A stretch of DNA of 64,000 bases from an uncultured Roseobacter sp. (GTDB lineage Bacteria > Pseudomonadota > Alphaproteobacteria > Rhodobacterales > Rhodobacteraceae), in contig NZ_CANLYL010000003.1 of the NCBI RefSeq assembly GCF_947495275.1, forward strand, positions 310,001 through 374,000, read 5' to 3'. The notes under the pieces are model-generated. The model was given only the letters and a program-made list of their open reading frames with translations. It ran no database searches and was not told where the DNA came from. A program made the translations under genes and the position numbers. Positions 56,741-64,000 of this stretch are shown here, piece by piece (position 1 is the first letter of the stretch; each line of letters starts with the position of its first letter).

Positions 56741-57732
56741 GCCTTGCAGACCGTCATATTCCCGACCGGCTGACCGGGCGCGGCGCTCAATTACTGCGCA
56801 GTTGGGAAACGCTGCTGCTGCTGGTTGCGGTTGGTATCTTTGTGCTGAATTCTTTTGCGTCGCCGTATTTCCTGAATGCCTGGAATCTGTCGGACGCCAC
56901 ATTCAATTTCACTGAAAAAGCCATGATTGCCTTTGCGATGGCGCTTCTGATCATCTCAGGCGAGATTGATTTGTCGGTTGCCTCGATCATTGCGCTTGCA
57001 TCGACGGCAATGGGACTGGCGATGCAATGGGGTGCCGGCACATCAGAACTGGTACTGATCGGCTTGCTGGTGGGGCTGTTGTGCGGGGCGTTCAATGCCG
57101 TGTTTGTCACGGTTTTGGGCTTGCCCTCAATTGTTGTCACAATCGGAACCATGAGCCTTTTCCGCGGCATCAGCTACATTATTCTGGGTGACGGTGCCTT
57201 TCGTGGATATCCACCTTCTTTTGCCTATTTTGGGCAGGGATACGTTTTCTGGGTCATCAGTTTCGAATTGGTGCTCTTTGCGCTTCTGGCGCTTCTGTAT
57301 GGCGTTGTCTTGCACAAGACGAATTTCGGCCGCGCGATTTTTGCCATTGGCAACAACCCCACGGCAGCGATGTTTTCCGGGATCAGGGTACAGCGGATCA
57401 AGTTCATTCTGTTTCTGCTGACCGGACTGATGTCAGGCGTGGCCGCTGTCTGTCTGACGTCGCGGCTCGGGTCTACGCGTCCCTCCATTGCCACAGGAAT
57501 GGAACTTGAGGTGGTCACAATGGTGGTTCTGGGCGGGGTTAATATTCTGGGGGGATCAGGCAGTATTCCCGGTGTCGTTATCGCGGCCTGCGTGATGGGG
57601 TTGGTGACCTTTGGACTGGGCCTTTTGAATGTGCCCGGTATTGTGATGTCGATCTTCATTGGCCTGTTGCTGATCGGGGTCATCGCTTTACCAAGATTAT
57701 GGCGACTATGGTCGCAGAGGCGGAAAACATGA
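56737..57732 (+). CDS. rhaQ: Rhamnose ABC transporter, permease
   Basis: The 331-aa second RbsC-type permease is paralogous to rhaP, with about eight to ten hydrophobic helices and the related loop [14 protein letters not shown]. It has a 4-base overlap with rhaP at its start and with rhaM at its end. Confidence 0.93.
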   Translation: MSLADRHIPDRLTGRGAQLLRSWETLLLLVAVGIFVLNSFASPYFLNAWNLSDATFNFTEKAMIAFAMALLIISGEIDLSVASIIALASTAMGLAMQWGAGTSELVLIGLLVGLLCGAFNAVFVTVLGLPSIVVTIGTMSLFRGISYIILGDGAFRGYPPSFAYFGQGYVFWVISFELVLFALLALLYGVVLHKTNFGRAIFAIGNNPTAAMFSGIRVQRIKFILFLLTGLMSGVAAVCLTSRLGSTRPSIATGMELEVVTMVVLGGVNILGGSGSIPGVVIAACVMGLVTFGLGLLNVPGIVMSIFIGLLLIGVIALPRLWRLWSQRRKT

Positions 57733-58046
57733 GCGAAAGATACGTGTTTCGCATGCGGCTGCACCCTGGCAAGCAGGCAGAGTACAAGCGGCGTCATGAT
57801 GAGATCTGGCCAGAGTTGGTCGACCTGCTGCATGACGCGGGTATCAGCGACTACGATATCTGGCTTGACCCGGAAAGCGATCTGCTGATTGGCGTCCTGA
57901 CGCGGCGTCGGAACCACACAATGGATGAATTGCCAAACCACCCGGTCATGCAGCGCTGGTGGGCGCATATGTCCGACATCATGGAGGTTGCTGAGGATAA
58001 TGAACCGGTTGCGCAGCCACTCGTGCGATTGTTTCATTTGCCATGA
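57729..58046 (+). CDS. rhaM: L-rhamnose mutarotase
   Basis: Interconverts alpha and beta anomers of L-rhamnose before isomerisation. The 105-aa ferredoxin-like protein of the RhaM/YiiL family has [20 protein letters not shown] near the start and the C-terminal WWAHMSDIM typical of the family. In Rhizobium this gene is called rhaU. The ATG at 57729 overlaps the rhaQ stop (ATGA); an earlier in-frame start inside rhaQ is unlikely. It overlaps rhaK by 4 bases. Confidence 0.93.
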   Translation: MSERYVFRMRLHPGKQAEYKRRHDEIWPELVDLLHDAGISDYDIWLDPESDLLIGVLTRRRNHTMDELPNHPVMQRWWAHMSDIMEVAEDNEPVAQPLVRLFHLP

Positions 58047-59422
58047 CGGGGCCGCGCAACATTGCGGTCATTGATGTTGGAAAAACCAATGTAAAAGTGG
58101 CGCTTGTCGATCTTGAGGAACGTGAGGAGCTGGCCGTTCTCACCCGGCCCAATATCGTCAAACCCGGTCCGCCCTATCCACATTTTGATACCGAAGGTCA
58201 TTGGCGTTTCATTCTGTCGGCGTTGTCCACGTTGCAGGATGATCATGGGATCGACGCGGTTTCGGTAACGACGCATGGTGCCAGTGCGGCACTACTCGCT
58301 GAAGACGGGTCGCTGGCAACTCCCATTCTCGACTACGAACACGACGGTCCCGAAGAGAGTGCCGCCGAATATGAGGCTCTGCGTCCTGCTTTTGCGGAAA
58401 CCGGATCGCCCAGGCTTGCCGGTGGATTGAACGTAGGCGCGCAATTGCATTGGCAGTTTACCCGTGATGCTGGTTTGCATGATCGAACAGCCAGCATCCT
58501 GACCTACCCGCAATATTGGGGGCACCGGCTGACGGCCGTTGTCGCCAGCGATGTGACCTCCATGGGGTGTCACACGGATTTATGGGAACCAAGGTCGGGC
58601 TGTTTGTCTGAACTGGTGGACAGGCTTGGCATTCGGGAAAAACTCGCGCCCGTTCGAAAACCCGGTGATGTTTTGGGCACGGTGTTGCCGGATATCGCGC
58701 AATTTGCAGGCCTGAGGCCGGGGGTTCCTGTGGCTTGCGGAATTCACGATTCCAACGCTTCTTTGTTGCCCTACGTCCTTCGGCACCAACCACCCTTCAA
58801 TGTTGTTTCAACAGGGACCTGGGTGATCGTCATGAGCATCGGGGGCACTGATGTCCGCCCGGACCCCAAGCGGGACGCATTGTTAAATGTCAACGCGTTT
58901 GGGCACGCTGTGCCGTCGGTAAGGTTCATGGGTGGGCGAGAGTTTGACATCGGACAAGGAGACAAGCCTGCCGGGGTGACCGACGCGGCTTTGACCAAGG
59001 TGTTGGAAAATCAGATCATGCTGTTGCCTGCAATTGTAGCGGACACGGGCCCGTATCAGGGCATGCAATCCCGCTGGGTCGGTGTGGAACCGGCTGTTGG
59101 GGAGCCAACCCGCGCGGCAGCCCTGGCATTGTATCTGGCGATGATGACGGCCACATGTCTGGAAATTTCCGGGGGTCGTGGCGATAACTTCGTGGAGGGG
59201 CCATTTGCCGAAAACCAGCTGTTCTTGGAAATGCTTGCTGCAGCAACGGGGCAAAGCACCTACGCTGCCGCTGCAAAGACCGGAACGGCAATTGGCGCCG
59301 CTATGCTGTTTTCAGAATCCACGAGGGCTCTTGATGTTAAACGTGTGAAGACGCCGAAACACAGCAAAAATATGCGGCGCTACGCAGAAGCATGGCGCGC
59401 GGCGGTCGCTGCTGTCGACTAA
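58043..59422 (+). CDS. rhaK: L-rhamnulose kinase (FGGY family)
   Basis: Phosphorylates L-rhamnulose at O-1, feeding the RhaD aldolase. The 459-aa FGGY-type sugar kinase has N-terminal [17 protein letters not shown] and central [10 protein letters not shown]. Kinases like this are also needed for rhamnose transport in Rhizobium, which may explain the linkage to the ABC genes. It is the last gene of the plus-strand operon and converges on gyrB. Confidence 0.9.
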   Translation: MTGPRNIAVIDVGKTNVKVALVDLEEREELAVLTRPNIVKPGPPYPHFDTEGHWRFILSALSTLQDDHGIDAVSVTTHGASAALLAEDGSLATPILDYEHDGPEESAAEYEALRPAFAETGSPRLAGGLNVGAQLHWQFTRDAGLHDRTASILTYPQYWGHRLTAVVASDVTSMGCHTDLWEPRSGCLSELVDRLGIREKLAPVRKPGDVLGTVLPDIAQFAGLRPGVPVACGIHDSNASLLPYVLRHQPPFNVVSTGTWVIVMSIGGTDVRPDPKRDALLNVNAFGHAVPSVRFMGGREFDIGQGDKPAGVTDAALTKVLENQIMLLPAIVADTGPYQGMQSRWVGVEPAVGEPTRAAALALYLAMMTATCLEISGGRGDNFVEGPFAENQLFLEMLAAATGQSTYAAAAKTGTAIGAAMLFSESTRALDVKRVKTPKHSKNMRRYAEAWRAAVAAVD

Positions 59423-59426
59423 GATC

Positions 59427-59465
59427 TATTCCTTTGCGTTTCATCAACTTGATTTCAAAGGAATA
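59427..59465. terminator. Hairpin between convergent rhaK and gyrB
   Basis: TATTCCTTTG (59427-59436) and CAAAGGAATA (59456-59465) form a perfect 10-bp stem with a 19-base loop in the 45-base gap. GC content is low and no clear T-run follows, so termination strength is uncertain. Confidence 0.5.
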
Positions 59466-59467
59466 AT

Positions 59468-61960
<2,493 letters not shown>

Positions 61961-62581
61961 TCAGATGAGGGGGATAAGCACACCGACCAAAATCAGCAGC
62001 AAGCCCGACGTGATATTGATGCGGGCAAGTGTCCTGGGGGCGGTCACAATGGAGCGAACCTGACCGACGCAAGCGGCCAGAACGAGATTGCCGATCATTG
62101 GTATCGCCACCGACACGCCAATGATTGCAGAGATATCGATTGCAGAAACATTGCGAAGATCAAAGAAGCCCGGCAGGACACCCATGTAAAACAAAACGGC
62201 CTTGGGGTTTCCCAGAATTGCGACAATACCTGCGATAAATCCGGGCCAGAGCCCCGGGCGGGTGAGCCTACTGTCCGTACTGATTTCCTGCCGCGCATGT
62301 TTGATGAGCAGCGCGCCCATGCCTATGAAAACGCCACACGCGACCCAGCGCAGAATGGTCATGAAAACATCAAAGATCGACAGAATCCAGGAGATGCCCA
62401 GGATCGCGACCAGAGGCCACAGGATATCGCCGAGTGCGACCCCTAGTGCGAGTGGCCAGGCGGCCTGAAACCCGCCAGACAAAGCCCGTGCCATCAGGGC
62501 GAGCCAAACCGGGCCGGGTGTCAGAAACAGGATTACCAACGCGCCGGAATAAAGCAGGAGATCGGCCAATGTGATGGTCAT
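61961..62581 (-). CDS. LysE/RhtB-family amino-acid exporter
   Basis: The 206-aa protein has about six hydrophobic helices and the family start segment LLYSGALVILFLTPGPVWLALMA. The LysE/RhtB family exports amino acids such as lysine, arginine, threonine or homoserine lactones; the substrate is unknown. Its ATG overlaps the recF stop by 4 bases (ATGA), placing it within the recF-gyrB region. Confidence 0.9.
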   Translation of the reverse strand: MTITLADLLLYSGALVILFLTPGPVWLALMARALSGGFQAAWPLALGVALGDILWPLVAILGISWILSIFDVFMTILRWVACGVFIGMGALLIKHARQEISTDSRLTRPGLWPGFIAGIVAILGNPKAVLFYMGVLPGFFDLRNVSAIDISAIIGVSVAIPMIGNLVLAACVGQVRSIVTAPRTLARINITSGLLLILVGVLIPLI

Positions 62582-63681
62582 GACTTTTGAACGATCTCCG
62601 AAATGCCATTCTGTTCGCGAACCTCGACATATTGCGCGCGGGAACCCAGTGTGTCGAAAAGCTCTGGTCCTGTGCCGGTCATCCAGGCCTGCGCGCCGAG
62701 AGCAACGATTTCATCATAAAGTGCTGCACGACGGTCTGCGTCCAGATGGGCCGCAACCTCGTCCAGCAGCAGCAAGGGTGGCGCGCCGAAATCACGTGTC
62801 AGGGCGCGGGCATTGGCCAGGATCAAGGAGACCAGAAGTGCCTTTTGCTCACCTGTGGAGCAGTCTTTCGCGGGCACACCCTTGGCGCTGTAAACGCCTG
62901 TCAGATCAGCGCGATGCGGGCCGATGAGACTGCGCCCAGCCGCCAGATCACGGTTCCGATTGTCGGCAAGTGCGGCCCGCAGATCATCCTCTGTGTCAGG
63001 TAAATCCCCATCAGAATGAATGAGGGTCAGATCCGCCGCCGGAAACGCCGTTGCGGCCCCTTTCTGCGCCTCTGCGAGCTGCGCAAGCGCGTTCAAGCGG
63101 TTGGTGTTGATCGCGGTTCCCGCCTGCGCCATCTGGTTCTCCAAAGCGCCGTACCAGGCCGGATCGCGGACCATGTCTTTCAGCAGGCGGTTACGCTCCC
63201 GCATGGCGCGTTCATAGGTGAGCGAAGCCTCTGCGTGGGTAGGCTCAAAGCTCAGCGTCATGCGGTCGAGAAATCGCCTGCGTCCTTCTGCGCCTTCAAT
63301 CCACAGCCTGTCCATCGCCGGGATCAGCCACAAAACCCGCGCAATGCGACCAAGCGCCGTCTGGGGCGCTGCCTTGCTGTCAATCTTGATTTGACGTGCG
63401 GCCCCTTCCTCCGACCAGATGTCGATCTCATGCATCTGGTGCAGGGAGTGTAGCAGTCCGGTAACTTTCCACCCCAGGGCTTCGGGTCGCCGCGTCATGT
63501 CTTCCGCGCTGGACCGCCGCAGACCGCGCCCGGGAGAGAAAAGCGACACCGCCTCAAGTACATTGGTCTTTCCTGCGCCATTCGATCCAAAAAGCGCCAC
63601 TGGACGCGCATCCAATGTCATTCGCCCAATTTTGTGGGATCGAAAATGCGACAGGGTGAGAGATGTCAGCGCCAGTGTCAC
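62578..63681 (-). CDS. recF: DNA replication and repair protein RecF
   Basis: SMC-like ATPase that helps load RecA at gaps with RecO and RecR. The 367-aa protein has Walker A LFGSNGAGKTNVLEAVS at about residues 31-47, signature DCSTGEQKALLVSLILA, and Walker B PLLLLDEVAAHLDADRR. The start is GTG at 63681, 41 bases downstream of the dnaN stop. It overlaps lysE by 4 bases. Confidence 0.95.
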   Translation of the reverse strand: MTLALTSLTLSHFRSHKIGRMTLDARPVALFGSNGAGKTNVLEAVSLFSPGRGLRRSSAEDMTRRPEALGWKVTGLLHSLHQMHEIDIWSEEGAARQIKIDSKAAPQTALGRIARVLWLIPAMDRLWIEGAEGRRRFLDRMTLSFEPTHAEASLTYERAMRERNRLLKDMVRDPAWYGALENQMAQAGTAINTNRLNALAQLAEAQKGAATAFPAADLTLIHSDGDLPDTEDDLRAALADNRNRDLAAGRSLIGPHRADLTGVYSAKGVPAKDCSTGEQKALLVSLILANARALTRDFGAPPLLLLDEVAAHLDADRRAALYDEIVALGAQAWMTGTGPELFDTLGSRAQYVEVREQNGISEIVQKS

Positions 63682-63722
63682 GACATCACCTTACGTTCGA
63701 GAGTTTTACGCGGCGGGGCAGG

Positions 63723-64000
63723 TCACACGCGCATCGGCATGACCACATAGACAGCCGATTGATCATTGCCTTCGCGCATCAACGTCGGATCGCCGGAGGA
63801 GTTGAACATGAAGACCGCGTTTTCACGATCCACCTGGCTGGCGATTTCCAGCAAGTATTTGGCGTTAAACCCAATTTCCAACCGCTCATCACCATATGCG
63901 ACGGCCAGCTCTTCCTCCGCCGCACCGCTGTCCGGCGCGTTGACCGAGAGCACGAGGCGGTCTTCGTCCAGTTGCAGTTTCACCGCGCGGGACCGTTCAG
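63723..64000 (-). CDS. dnaN: DNA polymerase III beta subunit DnaN (N-terminal part beyond the right edge)
   Basis: C-terminal 92 codons of the sliding clamp, reading in from the right edge (ERSRAVKLQLDEDRL...) to the stop at 63723. The end QSAVYVVMPMRV is typical of clamp C-termini. The dnaN-recF order is the usual one, and dnaA would be expected just beyond the window. Confidence 0.95.
   Translation of the reverse strand, partial: ERSRAVKLQLDEDRLVLSVNAPDSGAAEEELAVAYGDERLEIGFNAKYLLEIASQVDRENAVFMFNSSGDPTLMREGNDQSAVYVVMPMRV

Overview
The window looks like a chromosomal segment of a marine Rhodobacteraceae bacterium (Roseobacter group, Alphaproteobacteria). The evidence is the gene order parA-rsmG-mnmG-mnmE-rho-hemJ, the RegB/SenC/RegA redox locus, an alphaproteobacterial-type AddAB, a Tim44-like (TimA) adaptor, a bacterial mitofilin next to hemY, and a Rhizobium-type L-rhamnose operon. 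It is mostly ordinary core-chromosome content and very gene-dense. There are no rRNA or tRNA genes, no CRISPR array, no insertion sequence and no prophage that I can see. I found no clear undescribed system. The less ordinary content is in regulatory DNA and a few gene arrangements.

Layout. 1-6.5 kb: chromosome segregation and tRNA-modification cluster on the minus strand (parA, rsmG, mnmG, mnmE, rho, hemJ), with two ParB-binding parS palindromes embedded in the 5' coding ends of rsmG and mnmG. 6.46-6.86 kb: the only long gene-free stretch, very AT-rich and with DnaA-box-like 9-mers, a strong candidate for oriC. 6.9-13 kb: maf-aroE-coaE-dnaQ (plus strand), secB and fxsA (minus), timA-mltA-smr (plus). 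13-18.6 kb: an MFS transporter, hslV and hslU split by a membrane-protein gene, a capsule-type protein, thioredoxin. 18.6-27.1 kb: a minus-strand chain tsaE-amgK-murU-addB-addA (tRNA t6A, cell-wall sugar recycling, double-strand break repair). 27.1-31.5 kb: a kinase-less PAS protein (DivL-like) with a perfect CtrA box upstream, then regB and divergent senC-regA. 31.5-39.9 kb: small housekeeping and hypothetical genes, ahcY, a Kbp-like LysM protein, gpsA-tsaD, hemD. 40-43 kb: mitofilin (Mic60-like) and hemY. 42.7-45.5 kb: a copper-efflux pair copA-cueR with a CueR-type promoter. 45.5-48.7 kb: a thioesterase, an XRE regulator divergent from a fatty-acid desaturase, a crotonase. 48.8-59.4 kb: a complete L-rhamnose uptake and catabolism locus (rhaI, rhaD, and divergently a DeoR regulator, rhaSTPQ, rhaM, rhaK). 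59.5-64 kb: gyrB, lysE, recF and the 3' part of dnaN on the minus strand.

How it fits together. The window links the partition centromere (parS), a probable origin and, about 53-57 kb away, the dnaN-recF-gyrB replication genes. Energy and redox control (RegBA, SenC), haem steps (HemJ, HemD, HemY) and possible CtrA-pathway input (the DivL-like protein) lie among them. The rhamnose locus is the one clear accessory catabolic module and encodes import, anomer conversion, isomerisation, phosphorylation, and cleavage plus oxidation of the product. Many adjacent genes overlap by 4 bases (ATGA or GTGA), which suggests translational coupling. Start codons were chosen by reading ribosome-binding sites and overlaps, and several differ from the longest possible reading frame.
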